This document shows positions 42,357 to 51,600 of a DNA stretch of 64,000 nt, in pieces. This stretch comes from Croceimicrobium sp965279135 (GTDB lineage Bacteria > Bacteroidota > Bacteroidia > Flavobacteriales > Schleiferiaceae). The notes under the pieces were generated by a model that saw only the letters and a program-made list of their open reading frames with translations, had not been told where the DNA came from and did not search any database. The translations under genes were made by a program, and so were the position numbers. The stretch is taken from the NCBI GenBank assembly GCA_965279135.1, contig OZ257133.1, forward strand, positions 434,001 through 498,000, given 5' to 3'. Positions within the stretch are counted from its first letter, which is position 1, and every line of letters begins with the position of its first letter.

Positions 42357-43106
42357 ATGAACACCCAATTGATTGCCAGAGAGTATCAGGTTTTATCAGA
42401 AGTAGATAGCACTAACAGCACTCTTAAGGAAATGGCGACGCAACAAAATTTGCCCGAAGGCTTTTGCTTGCTCAGTAATTACCAAAGATCAGGCCGAGGA
42501 CAATATGGCAAAGATTGGGAATCAAGCCCAGGACAAAACTTGCTGATGAGCCTTTTCTTGAAGCCCAACTATCTGCCAGCTTCAGAATCCTACCGATTAA
42601 CTATGTCAGTTTGTCTTGCACTTTGGGATTTAGGAAACGAGTTGGGATTAGAGACCTGTATCAAATGGCCGAATGATTGGTTAATCGAAAATCGAAAATT
42701 GGCTGGAGTACTAGCAGAATCTAATTTAAGAGGGCCTAGAATGGAGACCTGCATTGTCGGTATAGGTATCAACGTTTTACAGAAGGAGTTTCCCTATCCT
42801 AATGCCAGTAGCCTCAGCTTGGAGCTCAAAAGAGATCCAGAGATTATGGATTTGTTTAGTCAGTTCGCTACTCATTTAGATTTCCGTTATGCACAGCTCC
42901 GATTTCAGCAATGGGATAGTCAACACCGGGAGTTTGAACAGATCCTTTATGGTAAAGAAAACTTCGTCCCCGTTTTAAGAAACGGCGAAAAGCTCTATTT
43001 GCGATGCGTGGGCGTTAAGCCTGATGGTGAGTTACTCGTTGTTTGGAAAGGGGGGAGACGAGAAACTTTACGGCACCAGGATGTGAAATTCTTGTTGCAA
43101 GATTAA
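42357..43106 (+). CDS. birA: Biotin-acetyl-CoA-carboxylase ligase, no DNA-binding domain
   Basis: 249 residues. It makes biotinyl-AMP and attaches biotin to carrier proteins. The signature is SGRGQYGKDWESSPGQNLLMSL (from about 45), with CIKWPNDWLIENRKLAGVLAE later. There is no N-terminal helix-turn-helix, so it cannot act as the E. coli-type repressor. It diverges from rsfS and converges on the SRPBCC gene with a TTAA stop overlap. Confidence 0.95.
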   Translation: MNTQLIAREYQVLSEVDSTNSTLKEMATQQNLPEGFCLLSNYQRSGRGQYGKDWESSPGQNLLMSLFLKPNYLPASESYRLTMSVCLALWDLGNELGLETCIKWPNDWLIENRKLAGVLAESNLRGPRMETCIVGIGINVLQKEFPYPNASSLSLELKRDPEIMDLFSQFATHLDFRYAQLRFQQWDSQHREFEQILYGKENFVPVLRNGEKLYLRCVGVKPDGELLVVWKGGRRETLRHQDVKFLLQD

Positions 43107-43489
43107 AGCTGACTGGTGCTCTCGGCCAGGTCTTCGATAAAGCGAGTCAAGGGTCGTTCGACCATCATCTTCATCATGGGGTTAAAGTTGCCTTCAAAAA
43201 GGTACTTAACCTTGGTGCTTCCTTCACTCTCACTTAGAACAGTGCTTAAGGTGAAATCCAGTTTCGAGCTGGCGGCTTTAAATTTTAATAAGTCTGGTTT
43301 TCGCACCTCATCTATTAAGAGTCTAACGTCAGGCATTCCTCTGAGGCCGAAAACGAAAGTGTTTTCATCAGCCTCAAATCGTTCCACAGATTCAGGCATC
43401 ACCAACTTCATATTGTTCAGGTCTTCCATGAGGCTAAAGAATTCTTCAGCAGTCTTTGAGATCTGAACTTCTTTCGATTCTATATTCAT
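43103..43489 (-). CDS. SRPBCC (START-like) family protein
   Basis: 128 residues from the ATG at 43489, one base after the pyrE stop (a TTG-type extension to 43510 would overlap pyrE). The pattern VQISKTAEEFFSLMEDLNNMKLVMPESVERFEAD, then STKVKYLFEGNFNPMMKMMVERPLTRFIEDL, is the helix-grip START-like fold that binds hydrophobic ligands. The ligand is unknown. It is probably co-transcribed with pyrE. Confidence 0.8.
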   Translation of the reverse strand: MNIESKEVQISKTAEEFFSLMEDLNNMKLVMPESVERFEADENTFVFGLRGMPDVRLLIDEVRKPDLLKFKAASSKLDFTLSTVLSESEGSTKVKYLFEGNFNPMMKMMVERPLTRFIEDLAESTSQL

Positions 43490-43490
43490 A

Positions 43491-44135
43491 TTAATTCGCT
43501 TGCCATACACTGGGGTCTTCTCTCCAGCTTATGAGGGTTTCAAATGTTTCTTTGTCTAGATTACCGCTTTGCGTTAACGCTTCAAGTAAATGGGGATAAT
43601 CACTTAAGGTGTGCAGATCCAGATTCGCATTGCTAAAATTTGTTTCTGCCACTCGGAAGGCATAAGTGAATAAGGCAATCATGCCTAATACTTCTGCACC
43701 TTGATTTCGAAGTACTTCTACAACTTTGAGGCTACTGCCACCAGTTGAAATGAGGTCTTCAACCACTACTACTTTACTGTTTTTAGGTAGCTCTCCTTCA
43801 ATTTGATTTTGTCGCCCGTGTTTCTTGGGCTCAGGACGCACGTAAATAAAGGGAAGGGCTAAGGCATCTGCCACTAAAGCACCAATGGCGATTGCACCGG
43901 TAGCAACACCCACTACTACTTCTGCTTGAGGATACAAATCCTTTAGTGCAGCAGCGAGCTTGTCCTTTAGGAAGTTACGAAGATCTGGGTAGCTTAAGGT
44001 GATTCGGTTATCGCAATAAATAGGAGATTTCCATCCACTGGCCCAGGTAAAGGGTTCTTTGGGTTGCAGTTTTATTGCCTTAATTTGCATCAGCTTTTCG
44101 GCTGTCTCATGCGCGGTTGAAGGGTCCAAAATCAT
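43491..44135 (-). CDS. pyrE: Orotate phosphoribosyltransferase
   Basis: 214 residues. It joins orotate and PRPP to make OMP in pyrimidine synthesis. The PRPP motif is VVVVEDLISTGGSS, and FTWASGWKSPIYCDNRITLSYPDLR is typical. The ATG at 44135 gives MILDPSTAHETAEKLMQIKAIKL, as in related proteins. Its -7 element (44140-44147) lies four bases upstream, inside the first codons of the divergent Nudix gene. Confidence 0.96.
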   Translation of the reverse strand: MILDPSTAHETAEKLMQIKAIKLQPKEPFTWASGWKSPIYCDNRITLSYPDLRNFLKDKLAAALKDLYPQAEVVVGVATGAIAIGALVADALALPFIYVRPEPKKHGRQNQIEGELPKNSKVVVVEDLISTGGSSLKVVEVLRNQGAEVLGMIALFTYAFRVAETNFSNANLDLHTLSDYPHLLEALTQSGNLDKETFETLISWREDPSVWQAN

Positions 44136-44139
44136 GGCT

Positions 44140-44147
44140 CAAATGTA
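44140..44147 (-). promoter_or_regulatory. pyrE promoter -7 element (TACATTTG) over the Nudix start
   Basis: An exact TAnnTTTG match on the minus strand four bases before the pyrE ATG. It contains the Nudix ATG at 44143. The tRNA-Glu promoter uses the same octamer. Confidence 0.5.
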
Positions 44148-44745
44148 TAAAGTTTTCATCAAGGATTCGCTTCTATGTATAGGCGATGAGCCTCGTCCTG
44201 GGGCCATTGATTTTTTAGGCGAAGAACAGATGATGAACTTGGTTCGCTCTCGTTTAGAGCAGCCTGCAAAACCGGTGTACGTCTTTGCTCGAAATTTGAA
44301 AGAAGTATGGGCCAGATTCAAATCGAATTTTAAGCTAATAGAAGCTGCAGGAGGTGCAGTTCTAAATCCAGAGCATAAGCTATTGATGATCTACCGACTG
44401 GGTAAATGGGATTTACCTAAAGGGAAGATCGAATTTGGTGAGCCCAAAGAAATGGCCGCATCACGAGAGGTCGAGGAGGAGACCGGTGTTCCAAGGCCAG
44501 AGATTGTTGGTATTCTGCCGACTACTTATCATGTTTATGAACTTGAAGGAAGACTAATCCTCAAGCGAACTTATTGGTATGCCATGCGCATAGCAAATGG
44601 TTTTGATTTTTTGGTTCCTCAACTAGAAGAGGATATTCTTGATGCCACCTGGTGCGGGCCACAACAGATTTTGGAAAACCGAAAGAACACCTATGCGAAC
44701 ATTGCATTGGTTCTGGATGCCTTGCAGGAAGAAGAAATGCTTTAG
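44143..44745 (+). CDS. Nudix hydrolase
   Basis: 200 residues from the ATG at 44143 (MYKVFIKDSLLCIGDE, a common start in related proteins); an ATG at 44134 overlaps the pyrE start by two bases. The Nudix box GKIEFGEPKEMAASREVEEETGV fits the consensus fully. About 60 residues precede the Nudix domain. It hydrolyses a nucleoside diphosphate linked to some other group; the substrate cannot be told. It converges on coaD with a TTAG stop overlap. Confidence 0.9.
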   Translation: MYKVFIKDSLLCIGDEPRPGAIDFLGEEQMMNLVRSRLEQPAKPVYVFARNLKEVWARFKSNFKLIEAAGGAVLNPEHKLLMIYRLGKWDLPKGKIEFGEPKEMAASREVEEETGVPRPEIVGILPTTYHVYELEGRLILKRTYWYAMRIANGFDFLVPQLEEDILDATWCGPQQILENRKNTYANIALVLDALQEEEML

Positions 44746-45203
44746 TCTTTTAAGCGGACAGCGGTTGGAACAAATTGACCGTAATCCCCCTCATTTCGAA
44801 TTACATCCCTTACGATGCTACTGCTAATAGAAGATAAGCCAGAAGCGGTAAGCAAAAAGACGGTCTCTAAATCGCCTTTCAATTTGCGGTTCGTTTGGGC
44901 GATAGCCTTTTCAAACTCGAAGTCAGCAGGATTGCGCAATCCTCTTAAAATGAAATTGGCTCCTACTTGCTCACAGTATCGAGTTGTTAAACCGCTATAG
45001 CGATCTACACTAATCTTAGGCTCTGACTTAAAGGTTTCTTCGATCCAGGCAACTCTTTGCTCCTCTGTAAACATGTAGGCCTTATTGGCATTTCTGCCTA
45101 CCGCAACAATGATCTTATCAAAAAGGGGTACCGCCCGGCTTACAATATCAACATGCCCCAGGGTAATGGGGTCGAAGGAACCAGGAAATACGGCGATCTT
45201 CAT
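44742..45203 (-). CDS. coaD: Phosphopantetheine adenylyltransferase
   Basis: 153 residues from the ATG at 45203 (MKIAVFPGSFDPITLGHVDI). It makes dephospho-CoA from phosphopantetheine and ATP. The TxGH motif (TLGH, 14-17) and the late SSSIVRDVI are present. The longer open frame upstream runs into ddl and is not conserved. It follows ddl by 4 bases. Confidence 0.96.
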   Translation of the reverse strand: MKIAVFPGSFDPITLGHVDIVSRAVPLFDKIIVAVGRNANKAYMFTEEQRVAWIEETFKSEPKISVDRYSGLTTRYCEQVGANFILRGLRNPADFEFEKAIAQTNRKLKGDLETVFLLTASGLSSISSSIVRDVIRNEGDYGQFVPTAVRLKD

Positions 45204-45207
45204 GTTT

Positions 45208-46185
45208 CTAAGATAGGGTTTTTTCAATGCTGGAACGGAAGAGGGTAGGCAGATCAATACCCGCATAAACCGCTTGTTTGGGTAATAAGCTCTCTTCACT
45301 AAAGCCGGGAACTGTATTTACCTCAATTAAGACGGGTTTACCATTCTCATCAAGAATGTAATCGATTCGGGCTAGTCCCTTTAATTCCAGTAAGCGATAA
45401 ACCTCTTCAGTTTCTCTCATGATGAGCTCGTAGGTTTCGGTATCGATATGGGCGGGAGTGATTTCTTCGGTAGACCCGTCATATTTAGACTCAAAATCAA
45501 AATACTCACCCGGAGGTTTGATATGAGTAATGGCCAGGGACTTGATTTCACCACTGTGATCGCTTACTCCGCAAGCTAGCTCCAGTCCTGGGATCGCCGA
45601 TTCGATAATTACCTTATGATCAATCTCTTTTGCTTTTTGAATTGCAGCGGATAGGTCCTCAGCTTTCGTTACCCGACTCACTCCCAATGATGATCCACTA
45701 CGGCAGGGTTTCACAAAACATGGTAGGCCTAGCCTTTCAATAATTTCCTCTTCGCTAATATTTGGCTCACCATGGAGGAATACGCTTGTGGCTACTCTAA
45801 AACCATAGCGATCCAATAGAATATTGCACTCGGCTTTATTAAAGGTCAATGCACTGGCAAACTGTCCTGAACTGGAATAGGGTAAACCCAGCATGTCGAA
45901 ATATCCCGCTAAGGGTCCATCTTCTCCAGGGTTTCCATGAACGGCATTAAAAACCGCATCGAATTTTACTTTTCGATCGCCAATCTCAAAGCTAAAATCA
46001 TCCTTATTAATCGGGAATCGGTTTTCAGTAGCGTCTAGTGCTTCCCATCCTGATTCTTTGATCTCAACCTTGAACAGTTCAAATCCCTGATTAACAAGAC
46101 TGTTGTATACCACATTCCCACTAGCAATGGATACATCGTATTCTCCGGAATAACCACCCATAAGAATGCCAATGGTTTTCATCAT
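45208..46185 (-). CDS. ddl: D-alanine-D-alanine ligase
   Basis: 325 residues, an ATP-grasp enzyme that makes the D-Ala-D-Ala end of the peptidoglycan peptide. Marks are GGYSGEYDVSIASG at the N-terminus, HGNPGEDGPLAGYFDMLGLPYSSSGQFASALTFNK, PCRSGSSLGVS and the late YILDENGKPVLIEVNTVPGFSEESLLPKQA. The start overlaps the upstream stop (ATGA). Confidence 0.96.
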   Translation of the reverse strand: MMKTIGILMGGYSGEYDVSIASGNVVYNSLVNQGFELFKVEIKESGWEALDATENRFPINKDDFSFEIGDRKVKFDAVFNAVHGNPGEDGPLAGYFDMLGLPYSSSGQFASALTFNKAECNILLDRYGFRVATSVFLHGEPNISEEEIIERLGLPCFVKPCRSGSSLGVSRVTKAEDLSAAIQKAKEIDHKVIIESAIPGLELACGVSDHSGEIKSLAITHIKPPGEYFDFESKYDGSTEEITPAHIDTETYELIMRETEEVYRLLELKGLARIDYILDENGKPVLIEVNTVPGFSEESLLPKQAVYAGIDLPTLFRSSIEKTLS

Positions 46186-46628
46186 TCCTGTTCTTTACTC
46201 ATTTTTATTAATCTGGCTTGAAGGTCGGGGTCTACTTCCAGGGTCAGTTTAAAGTGCTGGTATTTGTCCTCGTTCCAGTCATAGGGAGCCATCTCATCTT
46301 GTAGATGCTGCCTCATTCTTTGTTTTAGACTGGCCCTGTAGGTCATCAGTTCATTGAACCTTGAGGCGTAGTTAGTATCGAGTTGGGGCTTAAGCTTTTC
46401 CCATGAACCCGCCTTTTTGAGTGCAGCCATAGTTTGTCCCATGTCCTCTTCACTAATCTGCAATTCTTCCTGCATTCTCTTTGCATAAGTTGCTGCCTGA
46501 GTTTGATGGGCGTACATAGCGGAACTAATCTTTAGATAGTCCTGAAGATCTTCATCGGTATAGGCTTCACTGTTTTGACCGAAGCAGAGTACAGGAAGCA
46601 AAATGGAAAGAGTTAATAGGAATCTCAT
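46182..46628 (-). CDS. Small secreted helical protein, function unknown
   Basis: 148 residues with signal peptide MRFLLTLSILLPVLCFGQ. The mature part is charged and helical (YTDEDLQDYLKISSAMYAHQTQAATYAKRM, ISEEDMGQTMAALKKAG). It resembles DUF4168-type proteins weakly; I do not claim membership. It sits between the DUF4197 gene (1-base overlap) and ddl (ATGA overlap), so it is part of this operon, perhaps in the periplasm. Confidence 0.6.
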   Translation of the reverse strand: MRFLLTLSILLPVLCFGQNSEAYTDEDLQDYLKISSAMYAHQTQAATYAKRMQEELQISEEDMGQTMAALKKAGSWEKLKPQLDTNYASRFNELMTYRASLKQRMRQHLQDEMAPYDWNEDKYQHFKLTLEVDPDLQARLIKMSKEQE

Positions 46629-47467
46629 CAGTCAAGCAATCCAAATACTAAGGCCAATAGATCATTTACCCTGGCGGCTGGGTCATTGCGAATAGCTGTT
46701 TCTTCTTCCCCCATCTTATCATAAAGGCCATCCAGAGCTTTATTGGTGGTATATGCGGAGAGGTCATCTGCCTGAATAGTGCTAAGACCTGAAAGGCTGC
46801 CAATATTCCCAAAACCCGGAATTCCAATCGCTAGTATATCATTATAATCCTGCACAAAGTTTTCATAGGAGCGCGTAACACTTAAGCCTCCAATTGTTAT
46901 CGCCTCAAGTGTACTATCAACCTTAGGCTCATACGCTTGATAAAGTTGTGGCCCGGTGCTGGTGCGCAGATAAGAGGTTGCAGAGGTATCGTTGCCACTA
47001 AATAGAATGGAGCTTGCGTCAATAATCCCCATGTTTGTAATGGCATCTCTAAAAATCGGTTTTGCAGTGCCTGCGGCACTTTCAGCCGCACGATTTATTC
47101 CTTCTACTACTTGATCTTCGGTAGCTTTTAAACCTGGAATGGTAATTCCTAAAATTGAGGTTCCATTGTAGAGTTGTTCACCGGTTACGGTCGTGAAACC
47201 CACGTTGAAGTTTGTGGATCGCAAGGAGTTAATAGCAATTTGGGTTCCTAAAGGCATGTCTAATTTTACATCCGGATCACCATAGTAACCATTGAATTGC
47301 GATAGCTGAGCTATAGAAGTATCAGCACTAACATCTAAAGCCATTTTTAATCCATCAATAATTTGCGCGGTGCTTAAATCTCCATTAATCACATCCGTGA
47401 GGGTGTCTGTATCGCAGGAGACGAAGAATAGCGGGCTAAAGGCTAGTATCCAAAAAATCTTCTTCAT
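46628..47467 (-). CDS. DUF4197 family lipoprotein
   Basis: 279 residues with a lipoprotein signal (FFVSC, Cys about 18). The body has the DUF4197 pattern: STAQIIDGLKMALDVSADTSIAQLSQFNGYYGDPDVKLDMP, then FRDAITNMGIIDASSILFSGNDTSATSYLRTSTGPQLYQAYEPKVD. Function is unknown. It follows dinB on the same strand with 20 bases between. Confidence 0.85.
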   Translation of the reverse strand: MKKIFWILAFSPLFFVSCDTDTLTDVINGDLSTAQIIDGLKMALDVSADTSIAQLSQFNGYYGDPDVKLDMPLGTQIAINSLRSTNFNVGFTTVTGEQLYNGTSILGITIPGLKATEDQVVEGINRAAESAAGTAKPIFRDAITNMGIIDASSILFSGNDTSATSYLRTSTGPQLYQAYEPKVDSTLEAITIGGLSVTRSYENFVQDYNDILAIGIPGFGNIGSLSGLSTIQADDLSAYTTNKALDGLYDKMGEEETAIRNDPAARVNDLLALVFGLLD

Positions 47468-47487
47468 AGGGTGAAATTTCTACAAAT

Positions 47488-48573
47488 CTAAAAATCAAGT
47501 GTGAGTTGTTGTGCTTTTGGCGTTTTATCCTTGCCAAAATTGGAAAGGGATAATCCCATCAGTCGAATGGCTTCACCGCGATATTCCTTTTGCAAAAGCT
47601 CTTGAGCAGTTTTATATAAGGTCTCCCGATTATTTGTAAAATGAAGAAGGCTGTGGCTGCGCGTAATGGTTTCGAAATTCTGGCTTTTTAATTTTAGAGT
47701 AACGGTTTTACCTTTAAGTTCAGAGGATGCAATACGCTTATACCAGATTTCGAAAATATTCTCGAATGCACCTTCCACTTCAGTAAGCCCTTTCAGATCA
47801 TGGTCAAAGGTTCGCTCTGCTCCCAGGGATTTTCGCGCTCTGAAGGGCTTAACTATGCTTGTTTGACGCCCTCGTACGATGTTGTAATAATGATTGCCTG
47901 CTTTTCCGAATTCCTGTTTCAATAGGGCCAGGTCCCAGGTTTTCAGGTCTTTCCCGTAATGAATGCCCAGTCGTTTCATTTTTTCGGCAGTTTTAGCGCC
48001 AACTCCAAAGAACTTATCAATAGCCAGTTCTTCTAGAAATTGCAATGCCTCCTCTGGCATAATGGTCTTCTGTCCATTAGGCTTGTTTATATCGGAGGCC
48101 ACCTTAGCCAGGAATTTATTGATGGATATTCCTGCAGAGGCATTAAGCTGAGTTTCGGACTTAATTTCCTCTCGAATTTTACGGGCGATCTTTGTTGCGC
48201 TGCTAATGCCCGCTTTGTTTTCGCTCACATCAAGGTAGGCCTCATCTAACGAAAGCGGTTCTACCAGATCAGTGTAGCGAAAGAAGATTTTGCGGATCTG
48301 TTGCGATACTTCCTGATACTTCCTAAAGTCAGGTTTCACGAAGATTATATCAGGGCAGCGTCGATAGGCAATTGCAGAGGCCATAGCGGAACGAACGCCA
48401 AACTTTCTTGCTTCATAGCTGGCGGCGGCTACTACCCCTCTTTCTCGCGATCCTCCAACGGCAATGGGCTTGCCTTTTAGCTCTGGCCTATCTCTTTGTT
48501 CAACAGAAGCGTAAAATGCATCCATATCAACATGAATGATTTTCCGGATATAGTCTTCTGGGATAGGCTCCAA
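47488..48573 (-). CDS. dinB: DNA polymerase IV (Y family)
   Basis: 361 residues. A low-fidelity polymerase that copies past damaged bases. The catalytic acids are in VDMDAFYASVEQRD (Asp16, Asp18) and LSLDEAYLDV (Asp110, Glu111). The C-terminus QQLTLDF matches a beta-clamp-binding motif. The start is a TTG at 48573 (LEPIPEDYIRKIIHVDMD), since no ATG precedes the first motif. No SOS box is recognised upstream. Confidence 0.94.
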   Translation of the reverse strand: MEPIPEDYIRKIIHVDMDAFYASVEQRDRPELKGKPIAVGGSRERGVVAAASYEARKFGVRSAMASAIAYRRCPDIIFVKPDFRKYQEVSQQIRKIFFRYTDLVEPLSLDEAYLDVSENKAGISSATKIARKIREEIKSETQLNASAGISINKFLAKVASDINKPNGQKTIMPEEALQFLEELAIDKFFGVGAKTAEKMKRLGIHYGKDLKTWDLALLKQEFGKAGNHYYNIVRGRQTSIVKPFRARKSLGAERTFDHDLKGLTEVEGAFENIFEIWYKRIASSELKGKTVTLKLKSQNFETITRSHSLLHFTNNRETLYKTAQELLQKEYRGEAIRLMGLSLSNFGKDKTPKAQQLTLDF

Positions 48574-48602
48574 ATTCGATTCAATTTTTGGCCTAATTTA
48601 GC

Positions 48603-48626
48603 AGGATTCCAGATTTTAAGAATCCT
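48603..48626. repeat. Inverted repeat before the sorting-domain BNR gene
   Basis: AGGATTC (48603-48609) and GAATCCT (48620-48626) form a perfect 7-bp repeat with a 10-base spacer, ending six bases before the ATG at 48633. It could be an operator or an mRNA hairpin. Confidence 0.35.
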
Positions 48627-48632
48627 ATTTCT

Positions 48633-51600
48633 ATGATTTACCGCACTCTGTTAATTCTTCTGGCTTTTAGTTATTGGGCTTCTGCTCAAGAGTATAAGGC
48701 CATGATGTTAGATCCTCAGTATTCCATTCCGGAAGTTAAAGCTGCTGCTGAAGCATGGTTTGAGGCAAATGGCAAGGGAGAGGGCTCCGGCCATAAGGGA
48801 TTTCAACGTTGGCTTTGGGCTAATGAGTTTAAATATGGGCCGGAAGGAAATCGCGCTGAGGTGGACCCCTATTTTGTTTCTAAGCAATGGCAAAGTATTC
48901 AAGCTAATATGGAACAGAGTGCATCCACACAATGGGTGGATATGGGTCCATACAGTATAGATAGCATTACTGGCCATTATAGTCCTGGCTTGGGTCGAGT
49001 TGAGTGCTTTTACGAGGACCCTAATGATTCCGATTATCTCTATCTGGGATCACGGAGCGGTGGCTTTTGGAAAAGTACTGACGGTGGTCAGAATTGGGCG
49101 AGTTCCACTACTGAATTTCTGGTAGCTACCGGCGTAAACACAATGACCGTTTCTCCTACAAATCGGGACTCGGTTCTTATTAATCTTAGAAATGCCCGCA
49201 ATGGCACCAGTCATGGAATCTACCGTTCGGTTGATGGTGGGCAAACCTGGAATCAAACTCCTTTTAATCCTGTGAACCTTTCCTGGATGGGTATGGGAAC
49301 AAGTGGGCAGGTTTATCAATTGGCTTATCATCCCAGCATTCCCAATCGAGTTTATGTGGGAACGAATGATGGGCTTTACATTTCTAATGATAATCTTCAA
49401 ACCTGGACCAGAGTGTTGAGTCAGGCTAATGTTACTCATATCCAGTTTCACCCCACTGATACAGCGGTGGTATACATTTACGATGATTATTTCTGGGGAC
49501 CTAATGGAGATGTGGTTCTGGTGTCAAATGACGGAGGGCTTACTTTCACTAGTAGTGCCACTTTAACAAATAACAGTGGTTCAAATGTTGAAATTGCAGT
49601 GAGTCCTGATTGTCCAAATTGCCTTTACGCAGCATCTGCAAACGGGGTTTGGAAAAGCACCGATCAAGGAGGGAATTTTAAATTCATGACCAATCCTCCC
49701 GGAGTATGCGACGGTTTTGCAGTTAGCGATGTGGACACTTCTATCATGGTCTACGGTATGTTAGACATACATCGAAGTGATGACGGGGGTCAAAGTTTCA
49801 GTCAGGTTGCCGACTGGTTTATAAACGGACCTCAGGGGTTCAACAGTCCTCAATACGTTCATGCCGATCTGCGAGAGATTATCAGTCGAAATGGAGAGTT
49901 TATAATTGGGACGGATGGTTATCTGGCTCGAAGCACCAACACGGGTCAGGATTGGCAAAGACTCTCACGAGGTACCGGCATTCGAGAAAACTATTCGATA
50001 GGTTTATCTCAAAGTGAGTCTTATAGTACCATGGCTGGCTCTCAGGATAATGGGACCAGTATTTACCGCAAAGAAGGCTGGGTTGAGTTTTATGGGGCGG
50101 ATGGTATGGAGTCGATCATACATCCATTGAATCCAGAATGGATGATGGGAAGTGTGCAGTTTGGGACGCGACGTCTCACTTTCGATGCGGGCAGAACCCA
50201 GCAAGGAGCTACTCCTTCAGGACAATCGGGATCATGGGAAGCTCCACTTGATCGCAGCAGTACCGACCATTTTAAGATTTACCACTTTGGAGACAATATA
50301 TACAGTAGCACTGATTACGGATTGAACTGGACCCAGGTAGGATCTCCATTGTTTACTAATGAAGTAGCAAGAGCTGCAATTGCTCCGAATGATGGAGATA
50401 TACTAGCAGTTTCCTGGAGTAATGCCTTTCAAATGTCATTTAATGGAGGTCAGACATTTCGATTTAGGGGAACCGGTTTACCTAATTCTACCATAACCGA
50501 TATCGCTTTTGCCCCTCATTCCGATTCCATTATAATAGTTACTTACGGCACTCATCAGAACAATGGGAATAAGGTGTTTATCACCTATGATCAAGGAAAC
50601 TCCTGGACAAATATCACCGCTAATTTGGGGGATATGCCAATCCGAACGGCTGTGATAGATGACAGTCCGGATCACAACATTTACTTAGGAGCAGAAATAG
50701 GTGTTTATGTAAAGCCTTTGAACGGTAACAATTGGACTTTATACAATACTGGCTTGCCAAATATGACCGTCACAGATCTGGAGATCATGCATGGAGCCAA
50801 TCTACTTCGAGCCTCAACCTGGGGAAGAGGAATGTGGCAGATTTCCCTAAAAGATCGAGCCGCTTACCCTAAAATTGCGGAAACCTATCTGGAGCATCGT
50901 GTAGGCTTTCAATCGCCCACCGACGTTATGGCCCAAAATGTTCGAGCCTTAATTTCCTACGGAGCAAATGTGGATACGGTTTATTTGCATTGGTCTTTAA
51001 ATTCCCTGAGCCTGGATAGTAGTATTGCTATGGTGAATCTGCGGGATTCGACTTGGCAAACCGTAAGACCTATTCCGGCTCAAGCGGTAGGTGGAGATAT
51101 CTACTTTAAAGTTTTTGCGGTAGGGGATCAAAATGACACATCAGCGACCTACCGTTTCCACTACCGGGTGCAGGATGAGGGATATTGCCAAACCGGTAAC
51201 ACCAGCACGTTTACGCCAAATTATATTGATGAGGTAATCCTTTCCAATCTTCAGCATACCAGCGGTCGTTCAGCCTATCGGGATTTCACCACATTATTTG
51301 CCAATTTGAATACCAATCAGACTTATACCTTGTCTGTTCACGTGCGCAATCCTGAACCGGGCGATAGGGTTTTGGCCTGGATAGACTACAATAATGATTC
51401 TGCCTTTGCGTGGGATGAGGCATTGCCGGTGGATCCTATTGATCCGCAGGATTATGCCTATGCAACCTTTACGGTACCTCAGTTTAGCGATGACGATACG
51501 GTAAGAATGCGGATTCGAATTATGCCGGATTACATTCAAGCTGACGCCTGTAACTTTTATGGGGGAGAAGCCGAAGACTATTCCATCGCTCTGATTGGCA

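Noticed and set aside
45204..45299. 32-residue N-terminal extension of coaD overlapping ddl
   Set aside because: The sequence is the opposite reading of the ddl end and is not conserved. MKIAVFPGSFDP is the standard CoaD start.
48573..48633. LexA-type SOS box upstream of dinB
   Set aside because: No recognised SOS operator pattern is present. The only symmetrical element is the 7-10-7 repeat, which does not fit a known SOS box.
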